A stretch of 61,774 bases of DNA from Acidobacteriota bacterium (GTDB taxonomy: Bacteria > Acidobacteriota > Vicinamibacteria > Marinacidobacterales > Marinacidobacteraceae), in assembly GCA_022822745.1 (NCBI GenBank), contig JAJEAO010000089.1, positions 1 to 61,774 of the forward strand. The letters are read 5' to 3'. Position numbers and translations under genes: made by a program. Below the pieces are notes generated by a model. It was not told where the DNA came from, made no database searches, and was given only the letters and a program-made list of their open reading frames with translations. Of this stretch, positions 1-8,763 are shown in pieces (the stretch's first letter is position 1; each line of letters starts with the position of its first letter).

Positions 1-12
1 GGGGGGAGAATC

Positions 13-1068
13 TCAGTTGCCGATGTAGCGGGACACCAGGGTGCGCGCCTCCGCGGGGTCGCCGCTTCCATGGACGATGGCGCGGCCGTCGGGAAACACG
101 ACCAGGCGCCGTCCCTCGGCCTCGAATTGCACCAGGAAGGAGGATCGTCGCAGCGAGGCGGCGACATCCGGCAGCGCCGCGAGCCGCTCGACGAGTTCTT
201 CCAGGAACGCCGCGCGACGCTCCGTCCCGATTCCCGGCCGCACCTGGACGGCGTTCCGGCCGCAGAGCGTGATCGCCGCCGGCCCCGCGTCTCCCCGCAG
301 GAAGACGAAGTCGCGCTGCCCGCACGCCGGGCAGTCCGGGTCGGGCCCGCCGACTTCCATGCGGTAGGAGGTCCGCTCCCACACATCGAGATGCCAGATC
401 CCCGTCGCCACGACATCCTCGCCCGCGCCGGCGAGGAACTTCAGCGCCTCCGCCACCGAGTAGGCGGCCACCGCCGCCACCGCCGGGGCGATCACTCCGG
501 CGGTGTCGCAGGTCGGGGAGGAGCCCGGGGGCGGAACATCGGGGATGACGCAGCGGAGACAGCCGGTCCGCCCCGGGACGATCGTGAACGTCATCCCGTA
601 GCTGCCCACGCAGGCGGCGTAGATCCACGGAATCCCCCGCCAGACGGCCGCGTCGTTCAGGAGGTAGCGCGTCTCGAAGTTGTCCGTGGCGTCGAGGATC
701 AGGTCCACGCCGTCCGTCACTTCCTTCACGTTCCCGGCATGGAGGTCGAGCGCGAGCGGCTCCAGCGTCACCTCCCGGTTCACCGCCGCGAGCCGCCGGC
801 GCGCGCTCTCCGCCTTGGGCGCGCTCTCCTCCGCGTCCGCCTCGGCGTAGAGCGTCTGCCGCTGCAGGTTCGAGAGCTCCACGGTGTCCCGATCCACGAA
901 CCGGACCGTCCCCACCCCCGCCCGCACGAGCATGTCGAGCGACACCGACCCGAGAGCGCCCGCCCCCACGACGAGGACGCGCGCCTCGCCCAGTCGAATC
1001 TGCCCCGCTTCGCCGATCCCGGCGAAAAGCGTCTGCCGCGAGTAGCGGCCGTCCGGCCCGGACTCCAT
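13..1068 (-). CDS. ThiF/MoeB/HesA-family E1-like adenylyltransferase
   Basis: 351 aa. An E1-like enzyme that should adenylate the C-terminal glycine of a small sulfur-carrier protein (ThiS or MoaD type) for thiamine, molybdopterin or cysteine synthesis. Visible are the nucleotide-binding loop VVGAGALGS (about residues 32-40), the R-Q pair in LQRQTLY, the DATDNFETRYLLND segment, and two zinc CxxC pairs (CLRC near 170 and CPAC near 245). No rhodanese domain follows; the last 90 residues are a small uncharacterised C-terminal domain. Start is the ATG at 1068. No ThiS/MoaD partner is visible, so the pathway cannot be assigned. Confidence 0.88.
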   Translation of the reverse strand: MESGPDGRYSRQTLFAGIGEAGQIRLGEARVLVVGAGALGSVSLDMLVRAGVGTVRFVDRDTVELSNLQRQTLYAEADAEESAPKAESARRRLAAVNREVTLEPLALDLHAGNVKEVTDGVDLILDATDNFETRYLLNDAAVWRGIPWIYAACVGSYGMTFTIVPGRTGCLRCVIPDVPPPGSSPTCDTAGVIAPAVAAVAAYSVAEALKFLAGAGEDVVATGIWHLDVWERTSYRMEVGGPDPDCPACGQRDFVFLRGDAGPAAITLCGRNAVQVRPGIGTERRAAFLEELVERLAALPDVAASLRRSSFLVQFEAEGRRLVVFPDGRAIVHGSGDPAEARTLVSRYIGN

Positions 1069-1135
1069 CCCGGGCGGAGTTTAGGGTTCCCGACCGCCTC
1101 CGCGTCGAAGCCGCCGCAACGACGCGTCCATCATG

Positions 1136-1157
1136 GACATGGCCACTTCGCCATGTC
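1136..1157. promoter_or_regulatory. Perfect 8-bp inverted repeat, candidate TA operator
   Basis: GACATGGC and GCCATGTC are separated by 6 bases and lie directly upstream of a -10-like hexamer and the antitoxin start. Phd/YefM-type antitoxins commonly bind palindromes at their own promoter and repress it. The position fits autoregulation, but this is inferred from placement only. Confidence 0.5.
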
Positions 1158-1163
1158 TAGAAT
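1158..1163 (+). promoter_or_regulatory. -10 element TAGAAT, leaderless start for the antitoxin
   Basis: TAGAAT is one mismatch from TATAAT and sits exactly 6 bases before the ATG at 1170, so transcription would begin at or next to the start codon. No Shine-Dalgarno sequence precedes that ATG. The same TANNNT-N6-ATG layout recurs at 7900 and 31998. Confidence 0.5.
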
Positions 1164-1169
1164 CGCCTC

Positions 1170-1400
1170 ATGACGGAAATCGCAGCCGGAGAGTTTCGCA
1201 ATACATGCCTCAGGCTTCTCGATCAGGTGGCCCGAACGCGCACGCCCATCGTGATCACCAAGCGGGGCCGACCGATCGCGCAGCTCGCCCCGATCGTCGC
1301 CTCCCGCAGGAATCGCAGCCTCCGGGGCAGCGTCCTTCGCGAAACCGGTGATCCGTACGGTACCGGTGCGCGCTGGAGCGCGGATGCCGATCGTCGTTGA
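1170..1400 (+). CDS. Phd/YefM-family antitoxin
   Basis: 76 aa. The N-terminus MTEIAAGEFRNTCLRLLDQV followed by ITKRGRPIAQLAPI is the compact Phd/YefM fold: a DNA-binding N-terminal half, with a C-terminal tail that wraps the toxin. It would neutralise the PIN-domain toxin encoded by the next gene, whose start lies 17 bases inside this one, and probably represses the shared promoter through the palindrome at 1136-1157. The ATG at 1170 is chosen because the family begins here and a -10 hexamer lies 6 bases upstream. Confidence 0.85.
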   Translation: MTEIAAGEFRNTCLRLLDQVARTRTPIVITKRGRPIAQLAPIVASRRNRSLRGSVLRETGDPYGTGARWSADADRR

Positions 1401-1783
1401 CACCCACGCCTGGATCTGGTGGGTGACCGAGGACGAGCGTCTGTCCGGGGCGGCTCGGCGCGCGATCCAGGCGAGCCTGTCCGAAGGGACGCTGTGGCTG
1501 TCCGCGATCTCCATCCGGGAAGCTGCGAAGAAGGTGGAAAAGGGGCAGCTCATGCTCGACCGGGCGCTGGACGACTGGCTCGACCTGGCCCTTGAGCCCG
1601 CCGGGCTGCGGGTGGCGCCGCTCACGAGGTCCGTTCTGGTCGAAAGCTGATCGGTTGCCCGCGTCCGTCGGGACCGATCCAGCCGATCAGATCATCGCCG
1701 CAACCGCGAGAGAGGAGGGCGCCGTTCTCGTCACCCGGGACGGCAAGCTGCGGGACTCACCCCATCTGCGAACGCTCTGGTAG
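1384..1783 (+). pseudogene. VapC-type PIN-domain toxin, frame broken near 1645
   Basis: PIN ribonuclease toxin split over two frames. The first part starts MPIVVDTHAWIWW (first acidic residue D) and includes AISIREAAKKVEKGQL (conserved E); it hits TGA at 1648-1650. The rest continues one frame over as DRLPASVGTDPADQIIAATA and VLVTRD (last conserved D), ending at 1783. Removing one A from the AAA at about 1643-1645 restores VEADRLP, the usual family sequence. All catalytic acidic residues survive, so this is either a very recent inactivation or a one-base sequencing error. It overlaps the antitoxin by 17 bases. Confidence 0.8.
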
Positions 1784-1813
1784 CGGGTAGCATTCGAGAC
1801 CGCCTCGCCCACC

Positions 1814-3682
1814 TTGTCAAGGATCTTCGCCCCCGGCTCGCGCGCCGCCGCTGGCCTCCTCGCCCTCGTTCTGGCGACGGCTTTCCCCGGACGGCCCGCC
1901 GCCCAGGAGATCCTGCCGGTCTCGGAAGTCCGCGCCGGGATGGTCGGCGAAGGCCGCACCGTCTTTCACGGCGAGGAGATCGAGAGCTTCGAGGTCGAGA
2001 TCCTCGGCGTGCTCGACGGGGCGATGGCGGGACGCAGCATCGTGCTCGCCAATCTCTCCGGCGGCCCGCTGGCCCACACCGGCGTGATGCAGGGAATGAG
2101 CGGGAGCCCGGTGTACGTGGACGGGCGTCTCCTCGGCGCGGTCGCCTACGCCTTTCCGTTCGCGAAGGACGCGATCTGCGGCATCACCCCGTTCGAGGAG
2201 ATGGTGCGTTTCACCGAGGAGCCGCTGACCGGCGCCGGCTCGGGCGCTTCCGCCGGCGGCCTCGGCCCCGTCCTCCGTTTCTACGAGCGCGGAGCGCCCT
2301 CCCTTGATCCCGGTCCGGTGGACCTCCCCTTCCCGGAGCCGGGGGCAGACGCCTTCACCCAGGCGGCCTCCCGGCTCGCCCCCATCCTGACCCCCGTCGC
2401 GGCGAGCGGCATGACCGCGCAGGCGCACCGGATCCTCGCTCCGCTGTTCCGCCAGCTCGGCATGGAGCTCTCGGTCGGCGGCCTCTCCTTCCCCGCGAGC
2501 AGCGCCACCGGTTTCCAGACCGGCGCCGAGACCCCGCCGTCCCTCCAGCCGGGGAGTCCGGTCGGAGCGACCCTGATCGGGGGCGACCTGCTCCTCATGG
2601 CGACGGGCACCGTGACCCATGTGGACGAGATCACCGGCGAGGTGTTCGCCTTCGGCCACCCGTTCACCGGCCTCGGCACGATGTCCATCCCGATGCAGGC
2701 GTCGCGCGTGGAGGCCTCCATCGCATCGCTCAACACCTCGTTCAAGATGGCGAGCGCGGGCCCGACGATCGGCGTCTGGCGACAGGATCGCGACGCCGGG
2801 ATCCGAGGCCGACTCGGGAGCCGCGCCCGCACGATCCCGCTCGAGGTCCAGGTCATCGGAAGCCGCGGCGGCCGGCGGAGCTACCGGCTGGAACTCGTGG
2901 ACCACGAACTGTTCACGCCGCTGCTCGCGTTCTCGGGCCTGATCTCGATCCTGTCGCAGGAGGAGCGGCCAGCGGGGGCGCAGACGCTCGAGCTGAGCGC
3001 TCGGATCGCCGTCGCCGAGGGTCGGACCCTCGCGGTGGAGGATGTCTTCGCCTCGGGCGCCGGGGGCATGACGCTCGCGGCGGCCGGGCTCGTCGCCGCC
3101 CCGGTGCAGCTCCTCCTGTCGAACCCGGTGGAGCGCATCCCCGTCCGCGGCATCGAGGTCGAGGTCACGGCCAGCGAACGCGCGCGCACCGCGACCGTGA
3201 CCCGCGCCTGGCTCGACTCGTCCCGGGTCCGTCCCGGCGAGGATGCGACGCTCCGGATCGCCGTCCGCGACTACCGCGGCGGCGAGCGCGTCCGGCAGAT
3301 CGCGGTCCCGATCCCGGCGAACGCGGCCGGGCAGCGCCTCCAGATCCTCGTCACCGACGCCCTCGGCGCATCCGCGCAGGATGCCCGACTGGGGGCGAAC
3401 ACGACCCCGACGCACGTGGGCCAGATCTTCCGCGCCATCGGCCGGCGGCGGCGCGCGAGCCGTCTCTACGTCCGCCTCATCGGAAACGCGCGCTCCGCCG
3501 CGGTCGTGGCGGGCGAATACCTCCCGGCGCTCCCTCCCAGCGTCCGATCCGTGATCGCGCGCGATTCGTCGGGCGGCGTCGCCCGGTCGCTCGCGGGCTC
3601 GGTCCTGTGGGACGGGCATCTCGACCTGGACGCCACCGTGTCCGGAACGCAGCGACTGAACCTTCGAGTGGAGGAGCGATGA
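1814..3682 (+). CDS. Secreted SpoIVB-type (S55) peptidase-domain protein
   Basis: 622 aa. A TTG start at 1814 gives a classic signal peptide (AAAGLLALVLATAFPGRPAAQ). The N-terminal 200 residues match the S55 peptidase domain: GEGRTVFHGEEIESF, then the serine motif GMSGSPVYVDG at about residues 94-104. Family members process or regulate envelope proteins; in Bacillus, SpoIVB signals across the forespore membrane. The remaining 400 residues look like extracytoplasmic beta-rich domains. Here it acts in the periplasm or outside and has nothing to do with sporulation. The stop overlaps the next start as ATGA, so the two are translationally coupled. Confidence 0.82.
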   Translation: MSRIFAPGSRAAAGLLALVLATAFPGRPAAQEILPVSEVRAGMVGEGRTVFHGEEIESFEVEILGVLDGAMAGRSIVLANLSGGPLAHTGVMQGMSGSPVYVDGRLLGAVAYAFPFAKDAICGITPFEEMVRFTEEPLTGAGSGASAGGLGPVLRFYERGAPSLDPGPVDLPFPEPGADAFTQAASRLAPILTPVAASGMTAQAHRILAPLFRQLGMELSVGGLSFPASSATGFQTGAETPPSLQPGSPVGATLIGGDLLLMATGTVTHVDEITGEVFAFGHPFTGLGTMSIPMQASRVEASIASLNTSFKMASAGPTIGVWRQDRDAGIRGRLGSRARTIPLEVQVIGSRGGRRSYRLELVDHELFTPLLAFSGLISILSQEERPAGAQTLELSARIAVAEGRTLAVEDVFASGAGGMTLAAAGLVAAPVQLLLSNPVERIPVRGIEVEVTASERARTATVTRAWLDSSRVRPGEDATLRIAVRDYRGGERVRQIAVPIPANAAGQRLQILVTDALGASAQDARLGANTTPTHVGQIFRAIGRRRRASRLYVRLIGNARSAAVVAGEYLPALPPSVRSVIARDSSGGVARSLAGSVLWDGHLDLDATVSGTQRLNLRVEER

Positions 3683-5898
3683 AGCCCCCAACGCGGCGCG
3701 CGCCACGGGTCGCGAAGGCCGCGCTCCTCCCGGCGCTGCTGCTTCTCGCGCTCTCGGCTGCCGTCGCCGGAGGCCGCAGCTTCTTCCGGTTCGAGACCGC
3801 GTCGGATTTCCTTCGCGGCGAGAGCGACGGCGTCAGCATCGGCCCCGACGGGCAGGTGCGGCTTTCCCCGATCCTCACGACGCTCCACGACCCCGGTCGC
3901 CCGTTCGTCTGGGCGCTCGCGGCCGGCGGCTCGGGCGCGGTCGTCGCCGGGAGCGGCGCCCCCGGCGCGCTCACCCGGATCGGCGCCGGAGAGCCGGAGT
4001 CCCTCGCCGAGACCGGAGACGCCGGAGTTCACGCCGTCGCCCTCGGCGCCGACGGAACGATCTACTACGCCAGCTCGCCCGGCGGCGTGGTCCACGCCAT
4101 CACCCCCGGGGGCGAGCGCCGCATCCTCGGCGACACCGGGGCCCGCTACGTGTGGGCCCTCGCCGCCGAGCCGGGCGGCCGCGTCCTCGCGGCGACCGGC
4201 ATGCCGGCGTCCGTCGTGCGCCTCCAGCCCTCCGGCGCCCCCGAGACCCTGTTCACTTCCGGCGACGAGAACATCACGGCGCTCCACCGCTCCGACGACG
4301 GGATGATCCACGTGGGAACTTCCCCGTCGGGCATCGTGTTCCGCCTCCCTCCGGACGGAGACGCGATGGCGCTCCACGACAGCGAACAGCCGGAAATCCG
4401 CGCCCTCGCGGTGAACTCCGCGGGCGAGGTCTTTGCGGCCGCGGTCGCCGAGTCGGGCTCGCCCGCCCCGTCGGCCGCGCCCGGGATCCCGACCCCCGGC
4501 GCCGCGCCGGGCGGCCCGCCGCCGACGGCCAGCGTCTCCACGTCCACCGCGTTCCGGGCCGTCGCAGCCACGGCGACCGGCGCCCGCGCGAACCGGGGGA
4601 CATCGGGGGCCTCCGCGAAGAACGCGCTCTACCGGATCTCCCCGAACGGCGCCGCGGAGGCCATCTGGGAGTCGGATGCGGACCGCCCCCTCGCGCTCGC
4701 CCTGCTGCGCGACGAGCGGCTCCTGCTCGGGACCGGCGACCGCGGCCGCATCCTGCGGATCCACCGCGACGGCGAGGCGACGCTTCTGCTGCGCGCCGAT
4801 TCGGAGCAGATCACCGCCGCGGTCCGGAGCGGCAACGCCGTCCTCCTCGGCGCCTCGAACCCCGGCCGGATCCTCCGGCTGACCGACTCGCCGCGCACCG
4901 AGGGCCGCTACATCTCGTCCGCGCTCGACGCCGGCGGCGCGGCCGCCTTCGGACGGATCGGCTGGGAGGCGCGGATCCCCCCCGGGGCAGCGCTCGCCGT
5001 GGAGACCCGCAGCGGCAACACCGCGGAGCCCGACGACACCTGGAGCGACTGGCGCGCCGCCGAAGCGGGCGCGGCCGCCCCGAGCCCGTCGGCCCGCTTC
5101 CTCCAGTGGCGCGCCGTCCTCCGCTCCGATGGCGGATCCTCCCCCGAGCTGACCTCGCTCGAAGCCGCCTACCTCCCCGCGAACCTGGCGCCCCGCGTCA
5201 CCGGGATCACGCTCCACCCGCCCGGGCTCGCGTTCGAGGAGATGATCTCGACGCAGACTCCGCAGCTCCAGGGCATGGAGCACCTTCCCGAGACCACGGA
5301 AGCGGCTCGGAACGGTCCGTCGCGAGGAGCCCTCCCGGTCGGGAGCGGCCGGCAGCTCTACCGGCACGGCGTGCGCACCGCGACCTTCCAGGCGAGCGAC
5401 CCGAACGGGGACCGCCTGCGTTACCGGGTCTCCTGGCGGGAGCGGGGCGACGTGGCGTGGCAGATCCTCCGCGACGGGCTCCGCAGCCCCATCGTCGCGT
5501 GGGACACCCGGGCCATGCCCGACGGCCGCTACGAGCTGCAGGTGGAAGCGCGCGACACGCCGGACAACCCGCCGGAGAGCGCTCTCGCCGGAGATCGGGT
5601 CAGTCGTCCGTTCACTGTGGACAACACCCCGCCGCTGGTCTCCGATGTCGCGGTCACGAGCGACGGACAGGTGCGCTTCACCGCCGAGGACGCCGGGACA
5701 CCGATTCGCCGGGCGACGATCACGCTGGAAGGCGGCGAGCCGATCGTCGTTCTCCCCACCGACGGGATCAGCGACTCCCGGACGGAGACCTTCGACGCCG
5801 CGATCGCGAACTTCCCGGCCGCAGCGGCCGCCGTCGTGATCACGGTGGAGGACGACCAGGGCAACCGGACCAGCCGCGAGGCCCCCATCTCCCGCTGA
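3679..5898 (+). CDS. Secreted beta-propeller protein
   Basis: 739 aa from the ATG at 3679. A signal peptide (ALLPALLLLALSAAVAGG) is followed by about ten short repeats of the SLAETGDAGVHAVALGADGTIYYAS kind, typical of WD/NHL-like propeller blades, to about residue 430. A Pro/Ala/Ser/Thr linker interrupts the propeller at about residues 255-310, and Ig/FN3-like beta domains close the protein (THPEDRLRYRVSW-type strands, TVDNTPPLVSDV). No enzyme motif is visible. Coupled start with the S55 peptidase suggests the two proteins function together at the cell surface. Confidence 0.7.
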   Translation: MKPPTRRAPRVAKAALLPALLLLALSAAVAGGRSFFRFETASDFLRGESDGVSIGPDGQVRLSPILTTLHDPGRPFVWALAAGGSGAVVAGSGAPGALTRIGAGEPESLAETGDAGVHAVALGADGTIYYASSPGGVVHAITPGGERRILGDTGARYVWALAAEPGGRVLAATGMPASVVRLQPSGAPETLFTSGDENITALHRSDDGMIHVGTSPSGIVFRLPPDGDAMALHDSEQPEIRALAVNSAGEVFAAAVAESGSPAPSAAPGIPTPGAAPGGPPPTASVSTSTAFRAVAATATGARANRGTSGASAKNALYRISPNGAAEAIWESDADRPLALALLRDERLLLGTGDRGRILRIHRDGEATLLLRADSEQITAAVRSGNAVLLGASNPGRILRLTDSPRTEGRYISSALDAGGAAAFGRIGWEARIPPGAALAVETRSGNTAEPDDTWSDWRAAEAGAAAPSPSARFLQWRAVLRSDGGSSPELTSLEAAYLPANLAPRVTGITLHPPGLAFEEMISTQTPQLQGMEHLPETTEAARNGPSRGALPVGSGRQLYRHGVRTATFQASDPNGDRLRYRVSWRERGDVAWQILRDGLRSPIVAWDTRAMPDGRYELQVEARDTPDNPPESALAGDRVSRPFTVDNTPPLVSDVAVTSDGQVRFTAEDAGTPIRRATITLEGGEPIVVLPTDGISDSRTETFDAAIANFPAAAAAVVITVEDDQGNRTSREAPISR

Positions 5899-5946
5899 CC
5901 TCGATCGGTCGCCGGGGAGTCGTCCCACCGAGTTCCTGCCGAGTGG

Positions 5947-6714
5947 ATGCCGAGGCTCATGGCCGGTGACTCGAGCCGCCGGGTCGCCCTCTTCACGCGC
6001 CTCCCTGCGCCGGGGCGAACCAAGACCCGGCTCGTCCCGCCGCTCACCCCCGGCGAAGCAGCATCTCTCCAGCGGGCGATGACCGAGGATCTGCTCGAAC
6101 GCCTCGCCCGCGATCTTGCCCCCACCACCGACCTCGAACTCCGCGTCGCCGGATCGGCGGAACGGCCGCCACCACCACCGCTCGCAGCCCCCCCGGAGTG
6201 GCGGACGGTCCCGCAGGGAGGCGGCGACCTCGGCGCCCGTCTCCGCCGCACGGTCCACACCGCGTTCGGCGATGGCCTCGGGAGCGTGGTCCTCATCGGC
6301 GCCGACGCCCCGCTCCTCCCGACCGGGCTCATCGAGTCGGCGTTCACCGCCCTCGACGCCGCCGACGCCGTCCTCGCTCCTTCCGAGGACGGTGGCTACG
6401 TGCTCCTCGCCCTCGCCACCGATCGGGGCGCCGCCCGTTTCGACCTGCTCTTCGAAGCCAAGCCCTGGGGCACGCCGGCCATCGCGACCGCCACCCGGAC
6501 CGCTGCGAGGGACGCGGGCCTCACGCTTCACCCCCTGCCCTCCCACTGGGATGTGGACCGACCGAGGGACCTGGACCGCCTGGCAGCGGAAAGCGCGGCG
6601 CTCCCCCCCACCCGGCGTCCACCTCGCACCGCAGCGTTCCTCGAGGCGCTCACCCGCCGACGGCGGAGCGCACCGCTCCACGGCCCGAAAGGCGCGGAAC
6701 TCCTTTCCCCATGA
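5947..6714 (+). CDS. DUF2064/TIGR04282-type glycosyltransferase-like protein
   Basis: 255 aa. The pattern VALFTRLPAPGRTKTRL, then LIGADAPLLPTGLI, EDGGYVLLAL and KPWGTPA is that of the nucleotidyl/glycosyl-transferase-A fold family DUF2064 (related to CofC), whose substrate is rarely known; some members sit in arsenosugar clusters. Starts at 5947 and 5959 are both possible; the second has GAGG three bases upstream. The C-terminal 30 residues are Arg/Pro rich and unconserved. The stop overlaps the next start by ATGA. Confidence 0.82.
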   Translation: MPRLMAGDSSRRVALFTRLPAPGRTKTRLVPPLTPGEAASLQRAMTEDLLERLARDLAPTTDLELRVAGSAERPPPPPLAAPPEWRTVPQGGGDLGARLRRTVHTAFGDGLGSVVLIGADAPLLPTGLIESAFTALDAADAVLAPSEDGGYVLLALATDRGAARFDLLFEAKPWGTPAIATATRTAARDAGLTLHPLPSHWDVDRPRDLDRLAAESAALPPTRRPPRTAAFLEALTRRRRSAPLHGPKGAELLSP

Positions 6715-7748
6715 CGGACACCGACGGCTCCCTGCTCGCTCACCTGGCGGGGAGGCTCACCAGCCGCACCGAAACCCTCGCGACGGAGGCACTCGGGCAC
6801 ATCCTCTCGCGGTCCGAGCCGGCCCGGAGGGCGGTCGCAGAGCTCCTTGGGAGCACCGGCGCCGAAGTCCGGCCCTTCGGCAAAATCCAGACCGAAGTCC
6901 CCTATCGCAACCGGACGATGCGGCCCGACCTGGTCGGCTACGACGCCGAGGAGGTCGAGTCGGTCATCTGGGAGGTGAAGTTCTGGGCTCGGCTCGGGGA
7001 CCAGGCGGCGCCTACGTCCGGCTGCTCCCGAAGGAGAGGCCCGCGACGCTCCTCATCGTCGGCCCCGAATTGCGGCGCGAGTCGCTGTGGGCCGAGATCG
7101 GGCGACAACTGGAGCTGGACGACGGGACGCCTCCAGAAGGGCGCAGCGGCGTGCGCACCGCCCCGATCCCGAAGCATCCGGCCCACCGGGTCGCGCTCAC
7201 GAGCTGGCGGGTGCTGCTCAAGACGATCGCGAGCAAGGCCGAGGACGCACGCGAGGACGTGAGGCAGCTCGAGGCGCTCTGCGACCGGCAGGACAGCGAG
7301 GCGTTCCTGCCCATCCGCCCCGACGAGCTCGCACCCGAAATCGGCAGGCGACTCCGTGATCTGCGCCACCTCATTCACGACCTGACCCGACGCGGACAAA
7401 CCGAGGGATTCCTGGACACCTCCGGGGTGAAGGTGACGCCGAGGCCCCACGGCTACGGCAGGTACCTGCGGATCGGGCGGAAGGAGAGGGGTCGGGCAGG
7501 CATCTGGCTCGGCGTCCACACGGACTTCTGGGCCGACCACGGAGAAACCCCTCTGTGGGTGGTCTTCAACTGGAACCCGCGACCCGATCTCCTGACGGCG
7601 CAGCAGGTTCGGGAGCGAACCCGCCTGATGCGCCCGGGCACCAACGGCATCCCCATCCACCTCCCCACCGGCGCCGAGTACAACGAGGTCCTTCGACAAC
7701 GTCGTCCAGCAGCTCCGCACGATCGCCGAACTCATCGCGATCGACTGA
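6711..7748 (+). pseudogene. PD-(D/E)XK nuclease-like protein with two compensating frameshifts
   Basis: The N-terminal part (MTDTDGSLLAHLAGRLTSRT, NLATEAL-like helix) ends in RPDLVGYDAEEVESVIWEVK, whose D...E-x-K spacing fits the PD-(D/E)XK nuclease core. The frame is lost at about 6995-7010; the next frame carries AYVRLLPKERPATLLIVGP onward through a long conserved body. At about 7690 the original frame returns (FDNVVQQLRTIAELIAID) and stops at 7746-7748. One missing base followed by one extra base would explain both. Intact relatives accompany anti-phage genes (recalled, not checked). This gene forms the left edge of the defence island. Recent decay or two sequencing errors are both possible. 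Confidence 0.65.
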
Positions 7749-7899
7749 TGGACGCCAAAGCTCCTGTAGTGGACAATGCGCGTGACTTGAGGACCGATTT
7801 GACGCGAGGTTCGGACCCGAGGTCCGAGATTCCGACCGTACATGACATTATTTGTCCCATCGGGTGCGAACTTTCCCCGATCGAGGCCCGAATTCTTGG

Positions 7900-7905
7900 T
7901 ACCAT
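7900..7905 (+). promoter_or_regulatory. -10 element TACCAT, leaderless start
   Basis: TACCAT lies exactly 6 bases before the ATG at 7912 in a 163-base gap that is AT-richer than its surroundings and has no Shine-Dalgarno sequence. It has the same geometry as the hexamers at 1158 and 31998. No convincing -35 box is visible. Confidence 0.4.
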
Positions 7906-7911
7906 CGGACC

Positions 7912-8763
7912 ATGCTCACCAAGCGCTGCGCGGACCGGCTCGACCAGGCTCTCGTGCGGGTGGCCCAGCAGGAATTCGATCGGCTCTCTCGAGGCCACTC
8001 ACAACCCGAGCTCCGGAAGCGCGTCTCGGAGGGGCTCGGCTCACTCGGGGGCTTGGCCTTTGGAACGCCCGCGGACTACGACGACCCGTGGGTGGCGCTG
8101 CTCTATCTCACCTGGTACTTCCCTAGGCAGGTCCGCCTCGCCGCCGACATCTCGGCCTCAATGTTCGACTCTCGTCGTGACGGCTCGCAGCCGCTCTGGA
8201 TCCTGGACTACGGATGCGGCACACTCGCCACGCTCTTCGGTTTGAGCCTCGCACGGGACCGGCGCGCCGATCGCCCCCCGATCGGGGTCCTCGCGATCGA
8301 CCCCAGTGAGCAGATGCGCCGCCTGGGTCTGGTGGTTTGGCGCACCTCCCCGGAACTCGTGGACAACCGTATTCTTTGCGCTCCGAGGAAGGAGGACTTC
8401 ATGAAGAGGCTCTGGAGTCAGCCGACCTACTCCACCGAGACCTGGTTCATCGCGATGCACGCGATCTACGAAGAGAATCAGGAGCGCCTCTCTTCGATCG
8501 TGGATGAGTTCCAGCAGAAGTACTCTCCGACCGAGATGGTTCTCACCTGCAACTCACAGCATGAGAAGCGCGCCCGCAAGGCTCTTCCCGGCGCAACAAG
8601 CCTCTCGATGCGCGATCGACGCGTCCACGTGCTCCCACGTATCACAAAGTGGCGGAAGGATCTTGGGGACCAGCTCAAAGCCACTCCGCGCGACTACCTG
8701 GAGAGGACGGTGGACACGGCCGTCCGATCCCCGGTGATCCTGCGGCGGCGAGGCGCGAAGTGA
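7912..8763 (+). CDS. Class I SAM-dependent methyltransferase-like protein
   Basis: 283 aa from the ATG at 7912. The motif WILDYGCGTLATLFGLSLA at about residues 94-112 is motif I of the Rossmann methyltransferase fold, and VLAIDPSEQMRRLGL is the acidic end of strand 2. The arrangement recalls Rsm22-like proteins, though no zinc cysteines are seen. An upstream ATG at 7852 is in frame, but 7912 has the -10 hexamer at the right distance. The stop shares one base with the radical-SAM start (TGATG), so both are made together. Substrate unknown. Confidence 0.65.
   Translation: MLTKRCADRLDQALVRVAQQEFDRLSRGHSQPELRKRVSEGLGSLGGLAFGTPADYDDPWVALLYLTWYFPRQVRLAADISASMFDSRRDGSQPLWILDYGCGTLATLFGLSLARDRRADRPPIGVLAIDPSEQMRRLGLVVWRTSPELVDNRILCAPRKEDFMKRLWSQPTYSTETWFIAMHAIYEENQERLSSIVDEFQQKYSPTEMVLTCNSQHEKRARKALPGATSLSMRDRRVHVLPRITKWRKDLGDQLKATPRDYLERTVDTAVRSPVILRRRGAK

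Noticed and set aside
3466..6681. 1071-aa minus-strand open frame opposite the propeller gene
   Set aside because: No domain, composition typical of a shadow frame in 70% GC DNA.
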